A DNA stretch of 64,000 nucleotides from Terriglobia bacterium. GTDB lineage: Bacteria > Acidobacteriota > Terriglobia > Terriglobales > Acidobacteriaceae. A program made the position numbers and the translations under genes. A model generated the notes under the pieces. The model saw nothing but the letters and a program-made list of their open reading frames with translations. It was not told the origin of the DNA and searched no databases. How positions within the stretch are numbered: position 1 is the first letter of the stretch; the number at the start of each line of letters is the position of its first letter. Shown here in pieces: positions 44,127-52,949 of this stretch. The stretch spans positions 62,001 to 126,000 of the forward strand of contig JAIQFP010000012.1 in the NCBI GenBank assembly GCA_020073165.1, read 5' to 3'.

Positions 44127-45571
44127 GCTTGAGCGGGCGCCTCCGCCGGATGGTTGCTGCTTCCGGCGAGCGATTGCAGGCGTTGCGGCAGCTTTTCGTA
44201 GATTCCTCCGAAGCCGCCGTTGGACAGAATGGCAACCACATCGCCCGGCCGCATTTCGGGCGCCACCAGTTGCACGATGCCATCCACCTCGGGGACGATG
44301 CGAGCCCGCCGCCCGTGCTTCTGCACCTGCGCCGCCATCGCCGCCAGGTCCAGGCGCTCGGCGGCGGGAATTGCGTCCGACTTGAACACATTTGCCACCA
44401 CTACTTCATCCGCCAGCGCCAGACTCTGAGCTAACTCGTTCTGCAGCACATTGCGCCGCAGCGTGTTTGAACGAGGCTCCAGGATGGCCCATATCCGCGC
44501 TCCGGGAAAGCGCGAACGCAACGCGGTCAGGGTGCCAGCAATCGCCGTGGGATGGTGCGCAAAATCATCAATGATGGTGATTCCATTCACCTGCGCGCGC
44601 ACTTCCAGGCGCCGCTTCACGCTCTTGAAGGTCTTCAGCGCGGCGGCGATTTCTTCTTTCGAGATTTCGTAATGGGCCGCGATCACCGCCGCCGCCGTCG
44701 CGTTCCACACGTTATACTCGCCTCCGAGCGTGAACTCGAAGTCAGCCCACGGCTCACCATGCTGTACCACCGTCCACGTCGTGCGTGTTGGCTCCAGGCG
44801 CACGTTCGTGACCCGCCACTCGGACTTCGCTGCCGCCCCGTACCGTTCCACCGGGCAGAACGCTCGCGCCAGACAGCGCTCCAGGCTCTCCCCTGTATCA
44901 AAGGCCACAATCCGCCCGCGCTGGGGCACCAGGTTCACCAGCCGCTTGAACGCGGTCTCCACCGCATCCAAATCCTTGTAGATGTCTGCGTGGTCGAACT
45001 CCACCGAGGTCAGAATGGCGGCGTCTGGAAAATAATGGAGGAACTTCGGCCCTTTGTCGAAGAACGCCGTGTCGTACTCGTCGCCTTCCAGGATGAAGTG
45101 CTTACCCTGCCCCAGACGAAAACTGCTGCCAAAATTCTCGGCAATCCCGCCAATCAGAAATGAAGGCTGCTGGCCGGCGGTATGAAAAATCCACGCCAGC
45201 ATCGAAGTCGTGGTCGTCTTCCCGTGGGTTCCCGCCACCACCAGCACTTCCTTGCCGCGCAGGAACTCGTCGTGCAGGATCTGGGGGAGGGAGCAGAACG
45301 GAATGCGCTGGTTGAGAATGTATTCCAATTCCATGTTGCCGCGCGAGATTGCATTGCCCACTACCACCAGATCCGGACGCGGATTCAAGTTCTTGGCGTC
45401 GAAGGGCTGCGCAACCGGAATGCCCAGCGACAGCAGGAACTCCGACATCGGCGGGTAGGCCGCCGCATCTGATCCGGTGACGCGGAAGCCGCGCTGCTGC
45501 AACATCCCTGCCAGAGAGGCCATCGCGGTGCCGCAAATCCCGATCAGGTGAATGTGCTTCTTGTCGCTCAT
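44123..45571 (-). CDS. mpl: UDP-N-acetylmuramate:L-alanyl-gamma-D-glutamyl-meso-DAP ligase Mpl
   Basis: A Mur-ligase family protein of 482 residues. The N-terminus has HLIGICGTAMASLAGMLQQRGFRVTGSD; the ATP loop is VVAGTHGKTTTTSMLAWIFH; EGDEYDTAFFDKGPKFLHY and DDFAHHPTAIAGTLTAL are characteristic of Mpl rather than MurC. It reattaches recycled murein tripeptide to UDP-MurNAc. The neighbours ldcA and a dapF homologue fit a murein-recycling cluster. Start ATG at 45571; it overlaps ldcA by 4 bp. Confidence 0.92.
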   Translation of the reverse strand: MSDKKHIHLIGICGTAMASLAGMLQQRGFRVTGSDAAAYPPMSEFLLSLGIPVAQPFDAKNLNPRPDLVVVGNAISRGNMELEYILNQRIPFCSLPQILHDEFLRGKEVLVVAGTHGKTTTTSMLAWIFHTAGQQPSFLIGGIAENFGSSFRLGQGKHFILEGDEYDTAFFDKGPKFLHYFPDAAILTSVEFDHADIYKDLDAVETAFKRLVNLVPQRGRIVAFDTGESLERCLARAFCPVERYGAAAKSEWRVTNVRLEPTRTTWTVVQHGEPWADFEFTLGGEYNVWNATAAAVIAAHYEISKEEIAAALKTFKSVKRRLEVRAQVNGITIIDDFAHHPTAIAGTLTALRSRFPGARIWAILEPRSNTLRRNVLQNELAQSLALADEVVVANVFKSDAIPAAERLDLAAMAAQVQKHGRRARIVPEVDGIVQLVAPEMRPGDVVAILSNGGFGGIYEKLPQRLQSLAGSSNHPAEAPAQA

Positions 45572-46551
45572 CTTTTCAAATTTCGTGGCGCAGTAGCGGC
45601 TGTGGTCGCGGCTTCCAGAATCTTCAGGCTCACTCCTGTACTGCTTACGCTCAGCGCCGCGTGCACGCCCAGCGGCAGAGTAATATTGCGCCGGGAAACG
45701 TGCCCTGAGCGCAGCCCATAAGCCACCGGAACTCCCAGGTCGCCCACTACGCGCAACACTACTTCTTCCAGCGTGTACCCCTGATCTTTCGCCTGCACGC
45801 AGTCCAGCATTTCGCCAAAGATGATCCCCTTTACCCCAGCCAGCTTTCCCGCCAGCTTCAATTGCATGAGCATACGGTCAATCTGGTAAGGCTTGGCTGC
45901 AACGTCCTCCACGAACAAAATCGTGCCTGCAGTGTGAATGTCATGCGGGGTGCCCAACGATGCCACCAGCATTGACAGGCACCCGCCATACAGATTCCCT
46001 TCCGCCCGGCCTTCCATCAGCGGCTTCACACCCGAGTCCGGCCCCAACTCGATCGCCCACTCCGCAAGCCCGGTCAGCGCGGCTTCCCAGGAAGCGAGTT
46101 CCACCCCGTCGGGGTGGGCAAAATCCTTGGTGACCATGGGGCCGTGGAAGGTCACGAATCCCGCCGAGTCCAGAAAGCAGGTAAGCAGGGTGGTGATGTC
46201 GCTGTAACCGACAAAGATCTTCGGGTGCATGACAATCTTCTGCGGATCCAGCTTTCCCAGAAGGTAGTTCGCGCCGTAGCCTCCGCGCGCGCACACGATG
46301 GCCCGCACATCTTCACGCACGAACATCTCTTCCAGTTCCCGCGCTCGCCGCTCCACCGATCCCGCAAAGTAGAGATCCTGCTCCAGGATCGAATCGAAAT
46401 AGAACGGCTTGTATCCAAGCTGCTGCAGTCCCTCGCAGCCCGCTTCCAGTAGATGCCGCTGGATGTTGCTCGCCGGAGCCACAATGCCCACAGTGTCGCC
46501 CGCTTGCAGCGCCAACGGCTTGACCCGCGAGATCGGTGCCGCGTTCTGCAT
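45568..46551 (-). CDS. ldcA: LD-carboxypeptidase (S66 family)
   Basis: The 327-residue protein has DTVGIVAPASNIQRHLLEAG, ARGGYGANYLLGKLDP, the nucleophile serine region FVGYSDITTLLTCF, the catalytic glutamate in ILFVEDVAAKPYQIDRML, and the histidine in GLRSGHVSRRNITLPLG. LdcA removes the terminal D-Ala from murein tetrapeptides, giving the tripeptide that Mpl uses. I start at ATG 46551 (MQNAAPISRVKPLALQAGD), since the open frame upstream runs through the preceding gene. It overlaps mpl by 4 bp. Confidence 0.9.
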   Translation of the reverse strand: MQNAAPISRVKPLALQAGDTVGIVAPASNIQRHLLEAGCEGLQQLGYKPFYFDSILEQDLYFAGSVERRARELEEMFVREDVRAIVCARGGYGANYLLGKLDPQKIVMHPKIFVGYSDITTLLTCFLDSAGFVTFHGPMVTKDFAHPDGVELASWEAALTGLAEWAIELGPDSGVKPLMEGRAEGNLYGGCLSMLVASLGTPHDIHTAGTILFVEDVAAKPYQIDRMLMQLKLAGKLAGVKGIIFGEMLDCVQAKDQGYTLEEVVLRVVGDLGVPVAYGLRSGHVSRRNITLPLGVHAALSVSSTGVSLKILEAATTAATAPRNLKR

Positions 46552-46562
46552 GGAGTCCAATG

Positions 46563-47357
46563 TTAAACGAAAAACTCTCCCCGGCAGACAAGTTGCGCCG
46601 GACCCCGCAAAAAGACCTGCTGCTCCCAGCGCACCGTCTGCACTCCACCCGGTGTCGCCACCCGCACCGGCGACTGGGCGCGTTGGGCGCTGATCGCGGC
46701 CACCGCGGCAGCGCACGACCCGGTTCCCGAGGATTGTGTTTCTCCCACCCCGCGTTCGAAAAACCGCGCCTCAATCTCCTGCGCGTTCTTGACCTTGACC
46801 AGTTCGACGTTAATGCCGTATTTGAAGTCGTGGTGCCGCCCGATCTCGGCCCCCTCGCCCTGCCATCCCGGGGCAAATTCATCCACAAAGACAACATAGT
46901 GCGGATTGCCCATGGAGACCGGGACCCCGCGCACCTCGCGGAAGGCCAGCTTGATCGAAAACTCGTCTCCCACCTGCGGCTCGCCCATGGCGATCTCGAA
47001 CTCATACTGCACTCCGCTGCGCGCCGTGAGCATGCAGGTCTTCACTCCCGCCCCGGTTCGCACCGACACCTTCTCTTTGGGCTGTTCCGCGCATAAATAG
47101 GCCGCTACGCAGCGTGTCCCGTTGCCCGAGATCTCCGCCTCCGACCCGTCTGCGTTGAACAGGCGAGCGCGCACGTCGGCGTCCGTGGCCGGGAACAGCC
47201 ACTCCACCCCGTCGGCGCCTACCCCTTGGTGACGGTCGCAGATGCGACGACTGAAGACAACCATGTCCGCCGGGGCATGCATACCATCAATGATCAGGAA
47301 ATCGTTTCCGCAGGCGCTGGCCTTGGCGAAAGGGATCGCGGTGCTGGTCGCGTTCAT
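46563..47357 (-). CDS. dapF: DapF-like diaminopimelate epimerase homologue lacking both catalytic cysteines
   Basis: The 264-residue protein has the DapF fold markers ACGNDFLIIDG, RHQGVGADGVEW, FNADGSEAEISGNGTRC and ERGVGETQSSGTGSC. In true DAP epimerase two cysteines, one before GNG and one before GTG, remove and add the alpha proton. Here both are serine: residue 77 (codon 47127-47129, TCG) and residue 210 (codon 46728-46730, TCG). The rest of each motif is intact. It may therefore be a different isomerase or have lost epimerase activity. It lies between mgtC and ldcA with 4-bp and 11-bp junctions in the murein-recycling operon. Confidence 0.85.
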   Translation of the reverse strand: MNATSTAIPFAKASACGNDFLIIDGMHAPADMVVFSRRICDRHQGVGADGVEWLFPATDADVRARLFNADGSEAEISGNGTRCVAAYLCAEQPKEKVSVRTGAGVKTCMLTARSGVQYEFEIAMGEPQVGDEFSIKLAFREVRGVPVSMGNPHYVVFVDEFAPGWQGEGAEIGRHHDFKYGINVELVKVKNAQEIEARFFERGVGETQSSGTGSCAAAVAAISAQRAQSPVRVATPGGVQTVRWEQQVFLRGPAQLVCRGEFFV

Positions 47358-48061
47358 TCGCGTTCGGTGCCGCCCAGAGAGTTTACGCTGGAGAAAAGCG
47401 TGGATTGGTGCAAGTTCAAAGTGAGGGCCTCGTGTTCTGGACGAACGCAGTCCACGCCGAACACTACCCGCGAAAGTCCGTCCATCGAGACGGCACGAAC
47501 ATCCTGAAGTCCCAGCCTTTCCTCGTCCAGGATGCGGTTCAGTTCGCCCAGCATCGCCTCGGTGTTCTTGCCGACGACTTCAAAGGAATACCGCATGGAC
47601 TTCAGCGCGAATTGACGTTCCAGTTTGCCCAGCACCGCCAGCGCAATCAGAATGACCCCGGTGGCAAACGCCGCGGTGATGTAAAGCCCTCCCCCGGCCG
47701 CCATCCCAACCGACGCCACTACAAACAGCGTGGCTGCCGTGGTCAGGCCGGTCACCGATCCGCGCGAATGCAGAATCGAGCCCGCGCCGATGAAGCCGAT
47801 GCCGGGAATGATCTGCGCCGCCACCCGGGTGTGGTCTCCGCCAAAACTTGACGCTAACTCGTCTCCCAGCACCGTGAACATGGCCGCACCGAAGCAGATG
47901 AACATGTTGGTGCGCAAACCCGCAGGTTTGTGCCGCAGTTCCCGCTCCAGGCCAATGATTCCTCCCAGAATCGCCGCCACCAGCAAGCGGAACAGGGTGG
48001 AGGACAGCACTACCCCCATTTCGTTGCGGAGCAAATCCAGGCTGTGCTGGAGCGTTTGCAT
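47354..48061 (-). CDS. MgtC/SapB-family membrane protein
   Basis: A 235-residue protein with an N-terminal MgtC domain: LFRLLVAAILGGIIGLERELRHKPAGLRTNMFICFGAAMFTVLGDE, then AQIIPGIGFIGAGSILHSRGSVTGLTTAATLFVVASVGMAAGGG. Four or five membrane helices. The C-terminal part (about 155-235) is a small soluble domain (ALKSMRYSFEVVGKNTEAMLGELNRIL), ACT-like. Members affect magnesium stress and membrane potential. I start at the ATG at 48059-48061. It overlaps the dapF-like gene by 4 bp. Confidence 0.85.
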   Translation of the reverse strand: MQTLQHSLDLLRNEMGVVLSSTLFRLLVAAILGGIIGLERELRHKPAGLRTNMFICFGAAMFTVLGDELASSFGGDHTRVAAQIIPGIGFIGAGSILHSRGSVTGLTTAATLFVVASVGMAAGGGLYITAAFATGVILIALAVLGKLERQFALKSMRYSFEVVGKNTEAMLGELNRILDEERLGLQDVRAVSMDGLSRVVFGVDCVRPEHEALTLNLHQSTLFSSVNSLGGTERE

Positions 48062-48149
48062 AGCTTTTCTGGAATCTCGAGTAAGCAAATCTTATCACCG
48101 GAAAACGCGTGTTTCGGCGGGTTCCAGAGGGACAAGTTAACGCGTCTGA

Positions 48150-49796
48150 TTACCGTGCCGCGGGGCGGGCCTGGTAGATGGTAGCCGCTGGTTGGCCATT
48201 AACGTGGATTGCTGCGATCGGCAAGAGAGACTGGCTTGGCATTGCCGCGGCCACCGGGTCCCCATTCGTTGCAACCACGAAGTCGGCATATTGCGCGGGA
48301 TTTGCCAGCGCCAGCTCCCACTCCCCTTCGGGATCCGAGGGCTGCTTCCAGGTACGGTGGTTGCCTTCCTGGATTACGCGGCGGAGAGGGATTCCCGCCT
48401 GCTGCAAGGCCCCGGGGTGGTCGCCCAGGTACATCAGCAGGGTGGAATCGGGTGGCAGCTTTCTCAGCGTCGCTGCCAGCTCACTCTCCAATGCCAGGCG
48501 CGTCCGCGAGTTGATCCAGGCTTCGCGAAGACTGATGGGCTGCGCCCGCCACACTGATGCGTAGCTTCCAGCGACGACTAGAAGCATCGCTGCCGCAACG
48601 GCCGTTCGCCCCGCGAAGCTGCGCACCATGCTGCCGAGAAAGTAGAAGACCAGGGCGGCGAAGACCGCGAACGCCGGTAGCAGTTCTAGTCCGTAGCGCA
48701 CGTTGTAGTACGAGAACGGCCACCATACGGGCAGATAGATCGGCACCCCGCTGTAAGCCACCGAAAGCGTGTAGAACGGCAACGGAACCAGGAGGAGCAG
48801 CAGCGGCCATGCCCGGCGTTCGGAAAGCAGGCTTATCGCCACTCCTGCCAGCAACAGGGCTAGCCACAGCTTCTGCCAGCTTCCTTCTGCCAGGTTTAAC
48901 TCGGCCGACTTCAGGACATAGCTCCCTGCCACCGGCAAATCGTCGGCTCCGGGATGCGGCGCAACTCCTGCGTGGGAAGCCCTCTCCTCAATGGCCCGTG
49001 CCGAATAGTGGCCATTGGCGAACTCCAGCGGATTGCGATAGATGATTGCGTTGTATGCAAGCCAGAGCACCGGAGCAGTCAGCGCCAGAAAAACGAACTT
49101 TCCCCACCCACTACGCAAGCGGACGCCGCTTAGCCCGAATCGCAGAGACATGGGTACGGCGGCAGTGCCCAACACCGCCGCCAGGAACCATCCGTCGTAA
49201 CGCGTCAAGCAGGCCGCGAACAGGCAGAGACCGCATTTTGCCAGCGAAGACGAAGCCGGTTGCGGGTCGTGATCGGCCGCTCGCTCAACGTAATCGCTGA
49301 AGTACACCGCCGCCCAGATGAACAATGCCAGGTACAGCGGCTCGGTCATAGCTGTGGTCTGGAGATAAATGAGATTTGGGTTCGCGGCATAGATGATGGC
49401 TGCGATCCAGGCTGCGCTTCGTACCGCCGCGTCTGGTTCGGAGCGAAAACTCAAAACACTGCGCACCAGGCGAAAAATCCCCGCCACGCTGAACACGTAG
49501 GCCAGTAGCGACGGGATGGATCCGCCCACTCCCGTTCTCCACATCCAGCCGGAGAGCAGGAAAGGAATCATCAACAGGTGTGGCAGCGGCAGCCACACCG
49601 TGCCCAGTTGCAGTGGCCCGGGCGTACGCGAATCGAACACGCGCCGCGCAATGTTGATGTGCGCCACGGCATCGCCGTAGAGCAGCAACCCGCCATGGCG
49701 GAAATAGAAAAGGAAGGATACAGCCGATACGCAAGTCACCAAGGCCGCGACCAGTGCGGTCTCCGGGTCCCAGCGGCGGATGGCCGGGCCGGTCAT
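48150..49796 (-). CDS. multi-pass membrane glycosyltransferase-like protein (GT39/ArnT-like)
   Basis: A 548-residue protein with about eleven membrane helices. Near the N-terminus, YGDAVAHINIARRVFDSRTPGPLQLGTVWLPLPHLL holds the acidic residues of the first periplasmic loop where GT39/GT83 enzymes bind the lipid-linked sugar. LIYLQTTAMTEPLYLALFIWAAVYFS is also family-like. A soluble C-terminal end follows (SELAATLRKLPPDSTLLMYLGDHPGAL). It probably moves sugars from a lipid carrier to an acceptor on the periplasmic side. The acceptor is unknown. It overlaps the pfkB gene by 4 bp. Confidence 0.75.
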   Translation of the reverse strand: MTGPAIRRWDPETALVAALVTCVSAVSFLFYFRHGGLLLYGDAVAHINIARRVFDSRTPGPLQLGTVWLPLPHLLMIPFLLSGWMWRTGVGGSIPSLLAYVFSVAGIFRLVRSVLSFRSEPDAAVRSAAWIAAIIYAANPNLIYLQTTAMTEPLYLALFIWAAVYFSDYVERAADHDPQPASSSLAKCGLCLFAACLTRYDGWFLAAVLGTAAVPMSLRFGLSGVRLRSGWGKFVFLALTAPVLWLAYNAIIYRNPLEFANGHYSARAIEERASHAGVAPHPGADDLPVAGSYVLKSAELNLAEGSWQKLWLALLLAGVAISLLSERRAWPLLLLLVPLPFYTLSVAYSGVPIYLPVWWPFSYYNVRYGLELLPAFAVFAALVFYFLGSMVRSFAGRTAVAAAMLLVVAGSYASVWRAQPISLREAWINSRTRLALESELAATLRKLPPDSTLLMYLGDHPGALQQAGIPLRRVIQEGNHRTWKQPSDPEGEWELALANPAQYADFVVATNGDPVAAAMPSQSLLPIAAIHVNGQPAATIYQARPAAR

Positions 49797-50716
49797 TCCA
49801 GGTGGGTCAGCTCGCGAAAAACTTGAAAGCGAGCTTCAATTTCGGCGCGGGTCAGCGATTGCAGGCGCTCTGTCCCAAAGCGCTCCACGGCGAACGACCC
49901 CATCACTCCGCCGTAAAACAGCGCCCGTTTCAGCACTTCCCGGTTCAACTGCCCCTGGGAAGCGATGTAGCCCATGAAGCCTCCAGCAAACGAGTCGCCG
50001 GCACCCGTGGGGTCTTTCACTTCTTCCAGGGGCAGCGCGGGCGCACGAAAGGGATGGCTGCCAATGCCAAACGCTCCTTCGCGGAAAAAAATCGTCGCGC
50101 CGTACTCCCCGTGCTTGATGACCAGGGCCTGCGGCCCCAGCGCCAGTACCTTGCGCGCCGCCCGCGGCACGCTGCTGTCGCCTGCCAGCATTTTGGCCTC
50201 GGTGTCGTTGATCAACAGCACATTGATCAGCTTTAACGTCTCGATGAGTTCATTGCGCGTTCCCTGTATCCAGTAATTCATGGTGTCGCCGGCGGTCAGC
50301 TTCACTCCGTCCATCTCCAGCCGCACCGCCGCTTGCAAGTGGGGATGGATATTGCCCAGGAACAGGAACTGCGTGTCCGCGAACTCCGGTGGGATGCGCG
50401 GCTGGAATCGCTCAAATACATTCAGCTCGGTGAAGTCCGTTTTGGCTTCGTTCAGGTTGTCGTGGTACTGCCCGCCCCAGCGGAACGTTTTCCCCGGGGC
50501 GTGCTCAATGCCGCGAATGTCCACGTCCCGCTTGCGGAAGACGTTTTCATGCTCGGCGGTGAAGTCCTCTCCAACTACCGCCACCACGCGCACCGGAGTG
50601 AAATAGCTGGCCGCCAGCGAAAAATACGTGGCGGAGCCGCCCAGCACGTTGTCGGCCCGCCCCGAAGGCGTGGCGATGGAATCAAAGGCGATCGAACCTA
50701 CGGCGAGGATGCTCAT
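49793..50716 (-). CDS. PfkB-family carbohydrate/nucleoside kinase
   Basis: A ribokinase-fold protein of 307 residues with the N-terminal GGSATYFSLAASYFTPVRVVAVVGEDF and the C-terminal anion hole and catalytic base in DPTGAGDSFAGGFMGYIASQG. It phosphorylates a sugar or nucleoside using ATP. It is joined end to end with mtnP (1-bp overlap), so methylthioribose, adenosine or a ribose derivative is a likely substrate, but the kinase of the classical methionine-salvage pathway (MtnK) is from another family. Confidence 0.85.
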   Translation of the reverse strand: MSILAVGSIAFDSIATPSGRADNVLGGSATYFSLAASYFTPVRVVAVVGEDFTAEHENVFRKRDVDIRGIEHAPGKTFRWGGQYHDNLNEAKTDFTELNVFERFQPRIPPEFADTQFLFLGNIHPHLQAAVRLEMDGVKLTAGDTMNYWIQGTRNELIETLKLINVLLINDTEAKMLAGDSSVPRAARKVLALGPQALVIKHGEYGATIFFREGAFGIGSHPFRAPALPLEEVKDPTGAGDSFAGGFMGYIASQGQLNREVLKRALFYGGVMGSFAVERFGTERLQSLTRAEIEARFQVFRELTHLE

Positions 50717-51591
50717 TATTTGGCTTTGTGGTCCAGGTATTTTTCAAGAATGAGTTTCAGTTTCTCACGCGTGGCTGCGGGAATCTTGTCGCGTTCGGTA
50801 ATGATGGCATGCGCGAGGGCCGCGCCACACTTGCAGGAGCGCCTTTTCGGCATGGCAGCTACGGTTTCGCGCACCACATTGCAGGCGTTTTCCGCATTCT
50901 TCAACAGCACCGCGACAATCTGGTTCACCGTGACCGAATCATGCTCCGGATGCCAGCAGTCGTAGTCTGTGACCATGGCCACGGTGACGTAACATATCTC
51001 GGCCTCGCGCGCCAGCTTGGCTTCCTGCAGGTTCGTCATTCCGATCACGTCCATGCCCCAACTGCGGTAGAGATTCGACTCCGCCTTGGTAGAAAATTGC
51101 GGTCCCTCGATACACAGGTAGGTGCCGCCATGCTTGCCGGTCACGCCTGCCTTCTTGCAGGCGGCCTCCACCACTCTGGCAAGTTCGGGGCAGATGGGAT
51201 CGGCAAAGGCGACATGCGCCACCACGCCCCCGCCGAAAAACGTATCCACGCGATGCCGGGTACGATCGAAGAACTGGTCAGGGATTACGAAATCCAGCGG
51301 CTTGTGTTCTTCCTTGAGTGACCCTACTGCGGAAATGGAAACGATGCGCTCCACCCCCAGTTGTTTGAAGCCGTAAATGTTGGCGCGAAAGTTCAGTTCT
51401 GTAGGCATGAGCCGATGCCCGCGGCCATGCCGCGCCAGAAACGCGACCTTGCGGCCCTCCAGCGTGCCCAATACGTAAGCATCCGAAGGATCCCCAAATG
51501 GGGTCTGCTGGCGCAGTTCGCGCACCGCAGTAAGCCCAGGCATTGCGTACAGCCCGCTGCCGCCTATGATCCCTATCTCCGCGCTGGACAA
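50716..51591 (-). CDS. mtnP: S-methyl-5'-thioadenosine phosphorylase
   Basis: The 291-residue protein opens with [17 protein letters not shown] and has [49 protein letters not shown] and [30 protein letters not shown], typical of trimeric MTA phosphorylase. It splits methylthioadenosine to adenine and methylthioribose 1-phosphate. The start is TTG at 51591, shown by AGGAG six bases upstream. It heads the - strand run to plsC. Radical SAM chemistry in the hopanoid locus yields other adenosine by-products, but no direct link is seen. Confidence 0.9.
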   Translation of the reverse strand: MSSAEIGIIGGSGLYAMPGLTAVRELRQQTPFGDPSDAYVLGTLEGRKVAFLARHGRGHRLMPTELNFRANIYGFKQLGVERIVSISAVGSLKEEHKPLDFVIPDQFFDRTRHRVDTFFGGGVVAHVAFADPICPELARVVEAACKKAGVTGKHGGTYLCIEGPQFSTKAESNLYRSWGMDVIGMTNLQEAKLAREAEICYVTVAMVTDYDCWHPEHDSVTVNQIVAVLLKNAENACNVVRETVAAMPKRRSCKCGAALAHAIITERDKIPAATREKLKLILEKYLDHKAK

Positions 51592-51680
51592 GAATCTCTC
51601 CTGACTGAGAACCGAGACCTTGGAACTGGTGATTATACAAAAGCACTCCTCCTGTACTGTCAGTCCCGCTTCCTGCCCGG

Positions 51681-51692
51681 TACAATTTCTCT
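51681..51692 (+). promoter_or_regulatory. possible -10 element for a leaderless transcript
   Basis: TACAAT (51681-51686) ends six bases before the ATG at 51693, so a transcript starting at the usual distance would begin at or next to the start codon. CTGTCA 18 bases upstream is a 4/6 match to -35. Sequence match only. Confidence 0.3.
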
Positions 51693-52946
51693 ATGAAACT
51701 CGCTACCGCACCCTTTCTTCTTGGCCTGCTTACCGCTTCGGTTCTTGCCCAAACCGCTCCCAATTCCGTCACCGTTCCCATCACGCTCGATCACAATCGC
51801 ATCATCATCGACGTCCGCTTTCCCCTCCCTGACGGCAGCACCAAGCGGGTGCGCGCCTGGGTAGACAACGGAAACTCTGATATGTGGATCACCGGAGCGC
51901 TGGCCCAGAAGCTGGGGCTGGAGGTTTCTGGCGAACTCAAAGACACGCCTTTCGGAAAGGAGCAGACTGCGTCAGTACCGAGTGTGTTGCTTGTTGGCGG
52001 CATGGCGCTGCACGCCACCGGCCTGGAGCGGGCCCAGGTGGTGTTGGATCGGGACAGTATTGGTCCGGGCACGAGCGCAGAAATCAACTTGCCATCTACC
52101 GTTCTGCGAAACTACGCCGTGCTCGTGGATTACCCCAACCGCGAGTTGACCATCGCCGCCCCCGGTACGCTGCACTTCAAGGGCACAGCGGTCAAGGCTT
52201 CGCTCAATCCCGACAACGCACTAATTCAGCTTCCGGTGAAGATTGCGGGCGAAGATGTCAACCTCGCGCTCGATGTGGGCGCGCCGTTCGGGTTGATCTC
52301 ATCAGATCTGTTTGCCAAGCTGCGGCAGGCACATCCGCGATGGCCGCACATGACCGGCGGCCTCGGACCCGCTAATTTCTGGGGCTTGCCCGACGAAGCC
52401 CATTGGGAGTTGTTGCGCATTCCCAGCCTGCAGTATGGCGGCATCCCGCTCACCGATGTTGGCGTGGCGTCGTTCTCCAAGGAAATCATGGACTGGTTTG
52501 AGAAACGGGCCGGCATGCCGACGGCTGGGTTGATCGGCGCCAACGCGCTGCTGAACTACCGTGTGGGCATTGACTATGCACACAGCACGGTGTACTTCGA
52601 GCAGATTTCGAAGGGGCGCGCACCAGACATGGACGTCGTGGGCCTGACCCTGCGCCCTGAGCCGGACGGAAGGTACACCGTCATCGGAGTCGCAGAATTC
52701 GACGGCAAGCCGTCGGTGGCGGATGTGAAAGCGGGCGACCTGTTGATTGCGATTGACAAGGTCCCGGCGAAGGGCGGAACCATGGGGCAGGTGTGGTCTC
52801 TGCTAGACGGCAGTCCCGGCGAGATACGCACCCTGACCCTCGAACGTGACGGCAAGCAGTTCGCCGTGGAGGCGACGGTGCACCGGTTTCTAAGCGAGGA
52901 GCCTGCCATCGCGAGGAAATCGAAGACGAGAAAATCGTCGAAGTAG
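51693..52946 (+). CDS. exported retropepsin-like aspartyl protease with PDZ domain
   Basis: The 417-residue protein has a signal peptide (LATAPFLLGLLTASVLAQ), two retropepsin-like lobes and a C-terminal PDZ domain (about 320-405; GVAEFDGKPSVADVKAGDLLIAIDKVPAKGG). The lobes have RAWVDNGNSDMWITGALAQKLGL and NLALDVGAPFGLISSDLFAKL where active retropepsins have DTG or DSG. The aspartates are kept (D58 and one near residue 190), but Thr/Ser is Asn and Val. Activity is thus uncertain. It stands divergent from mtnP and converges with the HExxH gene. Confidence 0.8.
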   Translation: MKLATAPFLLGLLTASVLAQTAPNSVTVPITLDHNRIIIDVRFPLPDGSTKRVRAWVDNGNSDMWITGALAQKLGLEVSGELKDTPFGKEQTASVPSVLLVGGMALHATGLERAQVVLDRDSIGPGTSAEINLPSTVLRNYAVLVDYPNRELTIAAPGTLHFKGTAVKASLNPDNALIQLPVKIAGEDVNLALDVGAPFGLISSDLFAKLRQAHPRWPHMTGGLGPANFWGLPDEAHWELLRIPSLQYGGIPLTDVGVASFSKEIMDWFEKRAGMPTAGLIGANALLNYRVGIDYAHSTVYFEQISKGRAPDMDVVGLTLRPEPDGRYTVIGVAEFDGKPSVADVKAGDLLIAIDKVPAKGGTMGQVWSLLDGSPGEIRTLTLERDGKQFAVEATVHRFLSEEPAIARKSKTRKSSK

Positions 52947-52949
52947 TAT

